Source of the DNA: Trema orientale | Lineage: Eukaryota; Streptophyta; Magnoliopsida; Rosales; Cannabaceae | DNA length: 64,000 nt | Reading direction: 5' to 3' | Assembly: GCA_002914845.1 (NCBI GenBank) | Contig: JXTC01000001.1 | Location: 2,152,743-2,216,742 of the forward strand | Part shown: piece after piece, positions 1 through 12,242 of the stretch | How the letters are laid out: each line of letters opens with the position of its first letter | How positions within the stretch are numbered: the stretch's first letter is position 1 | Notes under the pieces: generated by a model | What the model was told of the DNA's origin: nothing | Database searches by the model: none | What the model saw: only the letters and a program-made list of their open reading frames with translations | Program-made: the position numbers and the translations under genes

Positions 1-1023
1 ATAGTTGAACCAAATAAAAATATCTGTGTATTATTTTTACTTATTTATTTTCGCACCACCACCTCACATAATTAATTGAAAAATTAATTATATTCTGTAA
101 GAATACAAAAAATTGACCTAACATCTATATCTATATCTATACATCTATAATAATCAAGGATAACCTTTTAAGGGTTTTTTTTTTTTTCAATTTATCATAA
201 CTTGGTTCAAGCTCTGAATCTGAACCATCCAAGTTTCTTTAATCTAACGGACCAAATCAGGGATGTTTTCAAGGACACGTATTTTTTACTTGGTTCAACT
301 TATTGATCTCTAATCATTCATTATCTTTTAATCAAAGGGTTGGCACAACTCACAAGTACAGCTTACTAGCAAGAACCTTCCTTTGCAGACACGTCCTTTC
401 CTTTTCCTGCTTGTAAATTCATATGATCTGACACGTTCTTTTTCAATCTTTCTTCCCCATGCGGCCACGCCCTCCCCTTCATTTTCTCGTGCTCTCTTCT
501 GTAGCTGAAGACAATCATCTATTTCCATGTTTGTTGTTGATGACGCCTAATTCCTATTCAGGTTTTATCAAAAATATATATATCGTTAACGTTTATTATA
601 TGAATTTTTGTTTTGCGTATTGCTCTTTGCAATTCAAGGTAAGAGCAATATTTTGATTTTATACTCTTATATTTCTTTTCTCGGAAAATCTACAATATTC
701 ATTAGAGTTAAGCTTGGGAGTTGGGAGTGCAAGAAAATTGAGATAGACGAGGAAGAACAACCACTTTATCGCCTTCCTTCTACTGATAACATAACAGGTA
801 ACACATTTTGTAATTCTAATTTTCTTCAATTGGGGCTGTTGGTTGTGTTCAGATCTTGATCTTAGTTTTTGTTTGGGCTGAATTGGGCTTTACTTGTGAT
901 ACTTGTTAAAAATGTTTCGCGTTGAATCAGAATTTTGGGCTATTAGTCCATCCTATTTGGGGGAAATTAGACATTATACAGTAGTTTTCGGTGGTGGTTA
1001 GTGTTTTTCAGAAGTACGTTATG

Positions 1024-1235
1024 ATTTTATTAGAAAAATACTATTTTTAAAAAAATATTTAGAAAAATATTTTTTTTAAATAATAATTAGTAATTAGTAA
1101 TCAATTTCTAGTAACTAAAAATATTTATAACTAGTATATAAACGATAACTAGTTTTTAGAAATCAGTAACTAGTAATTATTTTAAAAATAGTATTTTTCT
1201 AAATTTTTTTTAAAAAGTGATCTAATAAAAAACAT
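1024..1235. repeat. AT-rich inverted-repeat element with palindromic core
   Basis: The left arm has alternating modules like TTTAGAAAAATA and CTATTTTTAAAA, and the right arm (about 1175-1230) repeats them in inverted order. The core (about 1085-1170) holds several copies of short palindromic words of the AACTAGTT / AGTAACTAG type. The same arm modules recur at 16735-17010 and 48080-48280. It is probably a small non-autonomous inverted-repeat element. Exact ends and target duplication were not established. Confidence 0.45.
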
Positions 1236-1667
1236 GAAAATTTGAAAAAAGCTAACTTCTGCATTTTTGTAATTTTTTCGGTTTTTTATACGTAAAAGTG
1301 TAAGAAACCATTCCTATTTTTATTTCACATGCAAATTTTATGAATAAGAATTTTGTTTGGGATACATGACGTTACTGCTAATGCCACGCCACACGTGCCA
1401 ATGGTAGGTACCAAAACCAGACTTTTGAAAGCAATATCAATATACTATGTTCAAAGCAATTTAATAATTGTGATGAAAAAATGTAATAAAGAAACAATAA
1501 AACAACAATAATAATAATAATAATAAATAAAATAAATTGTCTGAATAGAGAAAAATATCCCCTTCCCCAGTGCAAAAATTAGAAGATAAAAAGAAATTAT
1601 GTAATCAAAGTAAGAATCCACATTCACCACTAATAAACAAAGAGGCTTATAGAAATATGACCAAATT

Positions 1668-1965
1668 TTGGGTTTAATTTCAGTAAATGTCCCTTTGTCA
1701 AAAGTTATAGCAAAATATCCGGTATATATGCATATATACCAAGTGTAAAATTTTATATACAAGTATAAAAAATTATATACCCAGTGCATTTCAGAACAGT
1801 AACTAAAATTGGTAGATATGTGTATCTACTAAGTGTAAAAATATATCTACTTGGACATTTAGCTATAAATTTTAAAAGTGGACATCTAATTAATTAGCTA
1901 AATTTTAAAAGTGGACATCTAATTAATCAAATTTAAAATTTTGGTTATCCACCTAAATTTCTCAT
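1668..1965. repeat. Dispersed repeat, copy 1 (paired with 48605-48870)
   Basis: This stretch and 48605-48870 align in the same orientation over about 260-300 bp. Both contain, in order, a 'tatagcaaaat' word, 'ataccaagtgtaaaat', 'tataaaaaattatatac', 'acagtaact', 'attggtagat', 'aagtgtaaaaatata', 'atttagctataaa' and a terminal 'catctA' motif. They have diverged by point changes and small gaps. No coding potential is seen. It is a transposon-derived dispersed repeat of unknown family. Confidence 0.65.
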
Positions 1966-2734
1966 AAACCAAATATAATGAATGATAATGAACAAAAACA
2001 ATGAAAGATCAATTAACATAAAGGTAGAAGGAATGCTCAATTAATATTAAAGTAAAAACAGCATGTGACTTACGATCTAAAAAGAATGGACTGTTAAGAT
2101 ACGTATTATATTCTTAACAGGAGGAGAAAAACACTCGCTAATGAAAAACAAAATTCTCATTGTAGATCGAGGGACAAAAACGCCTCATTGTGAAGGGACA
2201 AAATTGTCTCATCGTGGAAGCATTAAATAACCCATCATGGAGGATTCGCAAATACAACAATTCGTGAAGATACAAATAAATGAGCAAAAAAAAAAAAAAA
2301 AAAAGTTCTCTTTCATCAATTTGGCCAAGAAAAAAAGCAAATTGTTTCTAATATAATACAAATATTTATGTACGCACGCCATACATACAAATATGTGTCA
2401 TATATGATGTCTCTCAAGTGTATATCTAAATATTTTCTCAAAAAAAAAAAAAGTGTATATATAAATATAATGTACTGAAACAATTTGTGTAAATATAATA
2501 ATGGTTAATTTTTTAAAAACGGGAAAAAAAAAAAAGCGAATAGTGGTTTTAGGTTTTCAAAGCAACAAAGTTGTTCGAGTCCTCTTACAAAGAATGAAAT
2601 ATTACGTAAAGAAAATAACTAAAGGACATCAAAATAGAAAAATTTTGCCTTGCAAATAATATGTATGTATGAAGGCAAATAACATATGTATGTATATAAG
2701 TAGTACATGATTAATCAATGAAATCGACGTTATT

Positions 2735-2993
2735 CACATGTGCAATATAGATGGTCTTCGTGGTCTCTTGAAAGGACAATACTAAGGAGGAGTGATGATC
2801 CCCTTAGCTTTCTTTTGACTCCTTTATTGGGGAGATCCATCTCCCAACCGTAAGGTCTCGAACGGCCTTGTCCATATCCGCCATAGTCGAACCTAGGCCG
2901 ATCGAGGATTCAAATGATATAAAGGCCTTGAAGCTGGCCTTCTCCATATCGGCCATAGTTGAACACAGGAGGATTTAGAGATTTAGAAAGCAT
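2735..2993 (-). pseudogene. Unrecognised degraded open frame with YG-rich motif
   Basis: Reading the minus strand from an ATG at 2993 gives 26 codons and then a TGA at 2915-2913. The same frame continues open to about 2735. Two imperfect copies of a motif like F-N/D-Y-G-R/G-Y-G-E/Q-G flank the stop (GVs 'FNYGRYGEGQ' and 'FDYGGYGQGR'), matching a DNA-level repeat of about 30 bp. I do not recognise a family. It could be a decayed small secreted or glycine-rich peptide gene, or chance. Confidence 0.2.
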
Positions 2994-4898
2994 GGAAGTT
3001 TGAGGGAGAGGATCAGATTTGTTAAAGAGGGTCTTATAGATCAAAGAAAATTAAAAAGAAAAAAGGGGGAAAGGTAGGAGTGATGAGTCATCCAGATGAT
3101 CGAAATCTATTCTAGCTCGGACATTACATATATATATATATATATTCTAATAAATGAACAGATAAAAATAAACATTTCTTTATTTGTATGTGATTCCTTT
3201 TTCCTTATCCAGTGGGCTATTAGGTTTATTTTTATTTTTATTTTTATTTTTTCCTCATATATTTTGTCCACATGTTTAGGGCAATGTGTTGTCTTCGTCC
3301 CATTGTATTGGATGTTGGGCACGATATGATGCCAATTGCCAAATATCACGTCAATTTCTCATAATTAGATTAGGGCTACGTTGATTAGTACGTAATCAAA
3401 TTTCCTTAAAAAAAATGAGTGAAAAGGGAATGGAGGAGAAATAAGAAAGAGAAGCTATATTTGCACTTCACACAATTATTAAGGCATCTTATAATAAATA
3501 AAAAGACAAGTTAGGGCAATATATTAAAAGCTAGGTTAAAAGCACCTCAAGCACTTTTTAAAACTAATTTTCTTCGCTGTAAATTCATTAACTGAAAACG
3601 AATTAGAAGTTCTAACTTTTATGATGGCAAGATTGAATCATAGAAAAAAACAACTAGAAAAGAAACACACAATCAGTACAAAAAAATAACACAATCAGTA
3701 CAAAAAAATATAACTCAAGCTACAAAAAAAAATAAAGAATAAGAAAAAGCAAATTGATCGTAAAGCCATACAAGTTTAGGTTATTTAACCATGGTCATTA
3801 AGGATACAACTCCAAAAAAGAAAAAAAAAAAAAAGAATTTGCTATATGAGAAGGTAAAAAATTGGGAGTGAAGAAGATAAATTATGTAGAAAAAAATAAG
3901 AAAGATAAAAAGATGGGAAAAAAAATTTTGAATGGGAATTGGCTCCTAGAATTAAGTTGAAAATGAGAGAGGAGGGGAAGATAGAGTGCCTTTATTATTT
4001 TTCTTCCTAAATTATCTATTTTAGACATTTTACTAGTTAATGGGATGCTTTTATGCAAAAGTAGGGTGTGTATATAATCTTTCAATAAGAAATAATAAGT
4101 AGGGACAGACAAGACTAAATGACAAACTGATCCTCATAAGACTAAATGACAAACTGACCCTCATAATCCGATGTAGAGATACCATAATATCCTGTTACCA
4201 AAAAAAAAAAAATGATATGAAATTAATTTTAATCCAACCCAGTTTAAAACAGATCATTTCCTCACCAAAAAAAAAATTGAAACAAATCAAAAAAAAAAGG
4301 AAAAGAAATCCCAATTAATTTCTTTTAACCTAACCCTAAGCTTAATCCATCCCTCCTTTCTCACCCAAATCTGAAGGAGCTCCCCTGGGTTGAGCCCCTA
4401 TCTCTCTCTCACTTAGCTTGGTACTTGACTATGGAGAAATATAGTTCTCTATGCACACCGCCCTTTTATGTGGCACTCAGCTTGGTACTTTACTGTGGAG
4501 CAATAAAGTTATTTGTGTGATATTTGTTTCAAATTCGCCCTCACTGCCTTATTTCGGACTCTTCGTGGCTTTAGACTTTGGAGCAAGTAGTTTTCACTAC
4601 CTTAACTCTCTTTTCAGATATGACCTCATTTCTTAGTTGTTTGGGGGGTTTTATAGGATGAGAAAGGCCTTTGATCGAACTAAAGCATTCATTTTTATTT
4701 ATTTATTTTTGTTTAATGAATCATTAATTTTGACCTTATTTTAAAATTCATGGTGAAATATAGGACAATCATAACTCATTTATAAAATAAAAATTCTAAC
4801 TACACTTTTGTCAAACAGAAATGGAAGTGGGTAGATCATGAGATTGCTTAAGTAAGAAATAATATTGCATGCTTACTTCCTGTCCGAATGGAAACTAT

Positions 4899-5647
4899 GG
4901 GCCAGTTTGATTTAGCTTTTTAACAAGCTAAAAGTACTTTCGAACAAACTGTGAGCCAAAAAGTGTTTAGTAAGTACCTGAAAATTAGATTATTTAATAA
5001 TTTTTGACAAAGCTACAGCCAAAAGTCAAAGCTAGCCTACGATAGCTTTGTCTTTTAGATTATACAAGAATCTATATTATCTTTTAATGAATAAATTATA
5101 ATTACTAAAATACCCTAACTTAAAAGTAAAAATGCCATATATTTAATTGAATTTATTTTTATATCAATTTTTTTGAAAAAATATTAATATATTTAAATTA
5201 TAATTGGCTAAAATACTCTTCATATTAATTATTTTGAAATAACTAAATTGATTCTTTATTGAAAATTTAAATTCAGATGAAAATAAAGGAAAATAAAATA
5301 AATTTAATTGAGTAACTAATTTTAATTGAGTTTATTTTTATATCAATTTTTTTAAAAAAAATATTAATATCTTTAGTATATACAAATATGCATAATTGTA
5401 AAAAATATTGATAAGCTCTTTCTATAAATATGCATAATTGTATAATGATGTTTATTTTGGTCATTTTATATTTACACAATAATTCAGTCATATAGTTTAC
5501 CAAACACTTTAATACAACTTTTTCAAGTCACAGTACTTTAAAATTACAGTTTACCAAACACTCTACTACTTTATGCTACAGCGGATTTTTTCTTCAGCAT
5601 AACTAAAAGTATTTTCCTTAAAATCTACAGCTCTATCAAACTGGCCC
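4899..5647. mobile_element. Terminal-inverted-repeat transposon, non-autonomous
   Basis: The element starts with GGGCCAGTTTGAT and ends with its exact reverse complement, a 13-bp perfect terminal inverted repeat. The interior is AT-rich and non-coding. The bases just outside are TAT on both sides, so a 3-bp target duplication is possible. TIR style and size suggest a PIF/Harbinger-like non-autonomous element, but superfamily assignment is inference. Confidence 0.65.
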
Positions 5648-5969
5648 TATATATTCTTTCTAGCAAGCAGACATGCTTTTTGGAATCAATTTATCTTCTC
5701 ATGTGGTTGTAAGATATGATTTGAGAGCCTTTGTATTCCACCCATTCATTTTTGTGCTTTGTATAGTGCAATACTGACAACCCTAATGTGAGAAGAACTG
5801 TATCGTAAAGAAATATGGTTATTAGTAGCTAGCTAGCAAGATAAAGAACAGTGTGGAAAACAGATCAAACTACCAAAGCACAAAAAAAGGGAAAATTTCT
5901 GACATATATAACATCATTTATATCCTTTACAGAGATTTGCATTTTGTTCTATTACTCTCTCTATAAAGG

Positions 5970-5971
<2 letters not shown>

Positions 5972-6048
<77 letters not shown>
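5972..6048. repeat. TA dinucleotide microsatellite
   Basis: An uninterrupted (TA)n run of about 77 bp. The isoleucine/tyrosine-alternating open frame across it is an artefact of the repeat. Such tracts are length-polymorphic and form cruciforms. Confidence 0.95.
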
Positions 6049-6052
<4 letters not shown>

Positions 6053-6624
6053 ATAGATGGGCTTTGGAAACTGGGTCGTTATTATGCCCATTCTACTTCA
6101 CTATTGTGCTTCTCTTAAAAAAAATGATAATATTGACACGTGTAGATACAAAGCTATGAATACGATGAGCTTTTTAAATACAATGTATGGCAATTCCAAT
6201 AACTCTAAAAAATACAAATAATACATATTTTATTCTCTTAAAATTTTTTTATTTAGTTTATTTTCCTTTAAATACACTTTCAGATGCTATAACTTGCTCT
6301 TCACATGTATTTCTTGTCAGAAAGTTAACAGCATGTTGCAATTTAGACTTCAAGAAACCAAATTTCTTTAAATCGAAAAGTTCATGAGCTTAATTGCCAC
6401 AATTGAGACTTTGAGCACTAAATTGCCACAAGTTAATATATAGTTCATGGACTATTTGCGTCATAAACCCTTTAATTTTCAGTATAAGAATGATATATTT
6501 AATTGTTAATATTCTCCTAATTTTTTTTTCTTTGGCAAAAAATTATGGCCTCTTTGTAAAAAAAAAAAAAAAGTAAAATCATTGTCAGAAATTTAAACCA
6601 CAAATTTAGGGAAATTGACTAAAT

Positions 6625-6835
6625 AGTTTTTTTCTTTTTTTAAAAAAAAAATGGGACTTAACTAATGACCTTCACTTATTACAAATTAAAGAAAAATACT
6701 TACAACTACCCGATCTCCTTTCTAACCCATTAGAGATAATAGGTTTTCACGCCTACTCCTGGTGTGATTCGAACCTAGGACCGAGATCACAGGCAGTGAG
6801 TACTCTTACCACTTGAGTCAATCCACTTCGTCTAA
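6625..6835 (-). mobile_element. tRNA-derived SINE
   Basis: On the minus strand the block begins with a tRNA-like head: an A-box-like 'TGACTCAAGTGGTAAGAG' followed by a B-box 'GGTTCGAATC' (plus-strand positions about 6768-6778). This is the spacing expected of an internal RNA polymerase III promoter. A non-tRNA body and an A/T-rich tail (6625-6650) follow. It is flanked by a direct repeat of about 45-50 bp (near 6575-6625 and 6833-6880), longer than the 7-20 bp usual for SINE target duplications. Confidence 0.7.
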
Positions 6836-7912
6836 AATCATTGTCAGAAATTTAAACTACAAATTTAGAGACTAAACAGTAGTTATATACATATACATAT
6901 ATATATCACAAAATTCTATAAAAGAGAAAGTAATTACGTACATTGATGATTGATCAACAAGACTGCAAATAAAAGTAGATCGACGAGCTTTGCATAGTTA
7001 GTTTATCTATCAATAATTTCTTTGAAGCTTAAGATTACATTTATATTAATATATCAATATGGCCATTGTTCTATTAGTTTTTTTTAATGATATTAATAAT
7101 TTATTTACAGCTTCCATTCATTGTTTAGTGCACCAAAATATTTATGTATATATGTCACAATCGAAAATCTAAAATCGTGACTTTTAGTAATTTTATGTGA
7201 ATATAGTGATAAATAATGAATTTCTAAAATTCCAGAAAATCAAGTACTTATAATTTTAATTTTTAGTCCTAAAAAATAAGTAAATTTCATAATCAAAAAA
7301 CCTTTCTATAGTTTTAGTTACTCAAAAAAATGTCCATTAAAATTTAAGAAAATTTCGAGTTGATTTCTTTGGAAACTTATTATCAAATCATGAATTTTGG
7401 TAAAATGAGTTCAATTAAAATATTTAGTCCAATGTCCAAAATAGATTGCATAAAATTATATGTAGTTCCAAGTACTCAATTTAGTAATAAAATCATCCTT
7501 ATACATACACTTAGTAAATATATTAATTTTCACTAAACAATTTGACATAAAAGGAAAAGAGACATAGAGTAGGAACCAACCAAGGAAGAGGTGTGAAATT
7601 ATAAGTATATGCCAAACATACTTGTCAAGCTACCATGACAAATACATCAAAATAATTCAACATCTGAAAGTGGGAAGAAGTAGGAGATGAGCACGTGAAT
7701 ACTTAGTAAAGATTCAATTAAAGGTTTCTAACCAGAATAAAATACTTACTTCTAAAGTTTTGCATAGTTAGTAAAATATTCAAACAGTATTTCAGAAGTC
7801 CAATTAAAATCATCGTCCAAAGGGACATTCCATACCATTGTAAAACACTATCTCAAAATAAGTACATATTATTTAAGTCGAGCATATAACAAGCAATATA
7901 GATAATGACATG

Positions 7913-8100
7913 TCTGAGCCACCTAAATTAGTGACCATAAGTATGCAATGTAGTCTGAGCCACCCAAATGGGTGACTGTAAATATGTAATATGGTCCGAG
8001 TCTCCTAAGTTAGTGACCGTGAGTATGAAATATAGTCAGAGCACCCTAGATAGAGTACCATAAGTCTGAGCACCCTTAATGGGTACTGTAAGTCTGTCGG
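7913..8100. repeat. Degenerate minisatellite, about 28-43 bp units
   Basis: Five successive units begin with TCTGAGCC-like words and carry variants of 'gagccacccaaatgggtgaccgtaag'. Unit length shrinks from about 43 bp in the first three to about 28 bp in the last two, ending with TCTGTCGG. The last units also form the start of the larger duplicated segment 8051-9299. It probably lies in the body of a retroelement-derived sequence. Confidence 0.7.
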
Positions 8101-9299
8101 TCGTGTAAGTGCAATGATGCATACAATGCTATATGGATAACATGAATTAAAATATGTATCATTTTTCTACAAAATCACAAAACAGACCATGTAGTGTTTA
8201 ATCAACCAAGTTTAGTTTTCAAAACTAAATTCCCATTCAATTTGGATTTTCTAAAAATTTCGACAGTATAATAGCCGTTTTTATCAAAATCTATAAAATC
8301 TAATTCCTACAAAAAAAAAAAAAAACAGTTCCAAAACAAGATATATGACATGCCAATAACTGTAACGTGCCTCTCAGGCAGTTTAATATCAAAACAGATT
8401 CAAAATCACATGTAAACATATTTTTCTAAATTATTTGTTCAAAATATATAAATTCATAATAAAACCAATTTTAAGATCAAGTAATCGAATCCCTACCTCA
8501 AACGGGTGACTAGACCATGCTAAGATACTATAGCGCATTTGGTGTCATTTGGCAATCATTCAGAGGGTCAGCGTCGTTTTCAAACCCTCGATCGCTCGCT
8601 TTAAAATGTCGTTTTTCGATTGGAGCATCAAATCGAGAAACAGAGTTCACTACTGAATTTCTAGTACCCAAATTAGCTAGATTAGAGTACCATAAGTCTG
8701 AGCACCCTTAATGGGTACCGTAAGTCTGTCGGTCGTATAAGTGCAGTGATGCATATAATGCTATATGGATAACATGAATTAAAATATGTATCATTTTTCC
8801 ACAAAATCACAAAACAGACCATGTAGTATTTAATCAACCAAGTTTAGTTTTCAAAACTAAATTCCCATTCAATTTGGATTTTCTTAAAATTTTGACAGTA
8901 TAACAGCCGTTTTTATCAAAATTCATAAAATCCAATTCCTACAAAAAAAAAACAGTTCCAAAACAAGATATATGACATGCCAACTACTGTAACGTGTCTC
9001 TCAGGCAGTTTAATATCAAAACAGATTCAAAATCACATGTAAACATATTTTTCTAAATTATTTATTCAAAATATGTAAATTCATAATAAAACCAATTTTA
9101 AGATCAAGTAATCGAATCTCTACCTCAAACGGGTGATTAGACCATGCTAAGATACTATAGAGCGCATTTGGTGTCATTTGGCAATCGTTCAGAGGGTCAG
9201 CGTCGTTTTCAAACTCTCGATCGCTCGCTTTAAAATGTCGTTTTTCGATTGGAGCATCAAATCGAGAAACAGAGTTCACTACTGAATTTCTAGTACCCC
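8051..9299. repeat. Tandem segmental duplication, 632-bp offset
   Basis: The segment 8051-8670 recurs at 8683-9299 in the same orientation with only scattered substitutions and a small A-run length change. Both copies run from 'tagagtaccataag' to 'gaatttctagtaccc'. The first copy is followed by a 12-bp junction. The second continues into the probable LTR-like block at 9300. No open frame is conserved in a protein-like way across the copies. Confidence 0.9.
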
Positions 9300-10030
9300 A
9301 AAACGAGGTGAAATCGAAGCTGACCAATCTCGTTTTCTATGCTTATCATCACACATAGTCAATATATATCTTATTTTTCATATTTTCACAAGTACATCAC
9401 AAATATAACATTAATTTTATGATCTAACGGTAGGATTAAAAAGTCAACTCCTAATCCTAAAAGCTCAAAATTATTCAATAATAGAAAATTTTAATCCGAG
9501 CAAAATAGATTTGAGATATATATACCATGTTGTTCTTCATGTCGAGACAAATTCAGGAAGCCCAATTTCATAGCCTGAAATGGTCCAAAAAGTCGTCGAT
9601 GGCCGATTTTCTGCCGCGGGCGTTTTGCCTCGCCGTCGACAAACCAGAGCTCCGATAGCCTCCAAATCTTAGCTGGAGCTGTTTCAAGGGATGCGGTCCC
9701 GATATGCTGGGTGGCATAGCCTGAATCTGGCCGGAGAAGGGCCGTCAAAAGGAGGCCAATTTTCGGCCCTTTTGGCCATTGGGTCTCGTTGGGTGAGGAG
9801 AGAGAGAAAGAGCTAAGGGAAGAGAGTGAAGGAAAAAGAATGGGACACGTGCCCCTCCCTAGATGGGTTGTGCAATTTTTAAAAAAATTACACTTTGGCC
9901 CCGATTTCAAAAGATTCTCTCACTTTAGTCCTTCCAGAAATTGCACTTTAGTCCATATTTTTACAAAAATTTTGCAATTTAATCCCCTATCATTTTATTC
10001 CAAAAATTATCAAATGATCAATTTACCCTT
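9300..10030. mobile_element. Probable LTR-retrotransposon LTR fragment
   Basis: The block continues from the duplicated segment. It carries word patterns common in plant Ty3/gypsy LTRs: a 'gatctaacggtaggat' phrase and serial 'cactttagtcc', 'gcactttagtcc' and 'gcaatttaatcccc' phrases near 9890-9990. The open frames on either strand (9491-9910 and 9789-10124) do not resemble gag or pol. Family and boundaries are inference. Confidence 0.4.
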
Positions 10031-11697
10031 TAAATTTTTGGGTTTTTACAATATATATGTTGCAATATATGCAATTATAATAAAACATTTTGAGGAAATT
10101 ATCGAACTACTGAGAAAAATATAGCTCTTTATTTTATTTTTATAAAGAGAAATATAACGTTTTGAACATTCCATACTTCCATTTTAGAAATTATGCAACC
10201 CAAAATTCCGCGTAAATTGGTACCAAAAGAATTCATATATGAGTATTGTTAATTTCAAAAGATGAAGGCATTCTAATAGGATAATGATTCTAAGTCCAGT
10301 TGTGATTATATATACTACCGGTTAAGTTGCACTAGCCAATTCGTTATAGGTGGCTCTCTTGCCATCGTTTTTTTCTCTTCTTCCTACCCATTTTTAATTA
10401 ATTAGTTATTTATTAAAATATCTTTTTATAAATTGATATAAATATCTCTATATAAAATTAAATAATTATATATTATTTCTTAATACATCCTTATACGCGC
10501 TAGTATAGTAATTAATCGTATGATATTATACCCTAAATCTTAAAAAATCAAGATTTTATACAGTTCAATTTTATAAGCATAGATGAACACATTGTTATTG
10601 CCAAATATTTTGATTCTACTAATGATATAGATTGCAATGAGGAAAGATTCGTTAATTTCAATATTATTGAAATTTAGATATTCTTATTTTATGTTTAAAA
10701 GAGAATGGAAATTAGGTTTGTCATTAATTGGTACTATTTCTTTTAAATCTTTGCTAGATAGGTTTAGATAGATTTTGTGATCTTAATTTTGTGATAGTTG
10801 ATGTTTGTTTTTCTTTGTTTTATTAATATTTTTCTTTTTCTTTTTTTTTTCCTTGGTGGGGATCTACTTTTTGTGTTTTGAAGTGGGAAAGTCACTTTTT
10901 ACTATCCAACTTTCTGATTTATCGTTGGGTTGGATTTTATTTACAGTGTTTGTAGGTAGGTGTTGATCATTTTGACTTATTAGACTAATTTGACAACGAT
11001 TTCTCTTGCAAAATAGATAATTTGTCTGGTCTTCACATCGGCTTTATTTTCAGTTGAGGCAATTAATCAAACACTTAGTATGTTACTATTTCGTATCCAC
11101 ATAACCACATCTAAACAAATTAAAAGAGCAACACGAGAGAAGGAACAGAAAGTTGCTCCCTTTGAAGCATATATTGATGGGATGAAATTGCAGGCTTCCC
11201 ATAATTTTTTTTTCCCTCAAGTTATTTCTTAGAGGAAGTCAACATTTATCTCATTGATGCTGCAAATTTGGGTGACAGCTAAAAATAATACTTAGTTAGC
11301 GTAAAAACTCTGTAAACTCATGTTGGTTATAAATCAGATAAATGTTGATGATTGCATTAACTAAATCATCAGCTTTCTCATATTTTTGCTGTAGTTATAA
11401 TTTTTAAAAAGAGCAAAAAAAAAAAAAAAAAAAGATCTAAAAACTAATCTGTTCTAAAATATTAGAAGGGTTGAAAAAGAAATTTTTAGAGAAATATTTA
11501 ACTAGAGGTATTTTTGTACTTAATAAACATTTATAAGGTTTGTGAAAAGAAATTTTTAAAAATTTCTAAAATATTAAAAAGCTTGTTTAGAGAGGGTGGA
11601 CAAAGAAAAAAAGTGGTGCAATAGAGCTATCTATTCTTTACTCATCGTCCTAAGAGCACTAAGTAACTTTTCCGCTCAATGACAAAATATACAATGA
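10031..11697. other. Intergenic DNA without recognised genes
   Basis: AT-rich, with homopolymer runs and no credible open frame on either strand. A 19-base A-run lies near 11416-11434. Confidence 0.6.
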
Positions 11698-12242
11698 ATA
11701 ATGACATAGAAATACCTTGATTTTTAACTTTTTTGCGAGAAATATTCTGACTTTTAAAATTCTATAAATTAATATCTTGACTTTTTAATTTTTACAAATT
11801 AATACCCTCAATTTTGAAATCTCGCAAATTAATACTCTGTTTTTGAATTCTGCAAACTACTCTTGAAGCCTAATTAATTGATTTTAATAATAAAAGGAAG
11901 GTTGCACCCCTCATTTACTCAATAATAACTTATTAAAAACTAATAAAATTAGTTTATTTAACTTTTAATTAAAGAAAAAAAAATTAAAAAGAAATTGGAA
12001 TCAGAGGTAAAAAGGGTTATTTGCATCTTTTAACTTGGCCATGGTACAAAATTTGTAAATAAAAAAAAAGTCAAAGTATTAATTTGCAAGAATTGTAAAT
12101 CTCAAGATATTAATTTGCAAATTCAAAAGTTAGAATATTAATTTACATAATTTTAAAAATAAAAGTAATAATTTGTAAAAGTTCAAAAATCAATGTATAT
12201 TTTGCAGAAAAGTTAAAGTGAATGTATGTTTACGTCATTAAC
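11698..12242. mobile_element. Foldback-type element with repeat-array arms
   Basis: The left arm (about 11699-11860) is a run of 30-34 bp units of the form 'aaattaatacY..gactttt..aattctgc'. The right arm (about 12060-12242) is the reverse complement of the same array. Read outward, both arms begin with (T)TAATGAC and contain the phrases TTTTGC and AAATTAATA at corresponding places. This is the layout of foldback or long-TIR MITEs with subterminal repeats. The spacer is non-coding. Target duplication was not resolved. Confidence 0.6.

Larger units (their letters stand above)
1..4898. other. Gene-poor AT-rich intergenic DNA
   Basis: No convincing gene is visible. The stretch is AT-rich, with long A or T runs (for example near 170-190, 2286-2305 and 3820-3835) and small local duplications. 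One of these is a 27-bp unit repeated head to tail at 4111-4137 and 4138-4164, differing by one base. The open frames present are short, low in complexity and lack family similarity. Two dispersed repeats and a degraded minus-strand open frame inside it are listed separately. Confidence 0.7.

Noticed and set aside
5851-6159. 102-codon plus-strand frame with alternating Ile/Tyr
   Set aside because: It is produced by the (TA)n microsatellite; there is no protein-like flank.
6740-6840. Genuine tRNA gene suggested by A and B boxes
   Set aside because: The head does not fold into a full cloverleaf with a proper anticodon arm by eye, and a SINE-like body and tail follow it.
7913-8100. Possible CRISPR-like array
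   Set aside because: Units are adjacent and degenerate without unique spacers, and the genome is a plant; it is a minisatellite.
9058-9910. Two minus-strand frames (89 and 139 codons)
   Set aside because: They lie in the duplicated and LTR-like DNA, show no gag/pol or host family features, and the frame is not preserved between the two duplicate copies.
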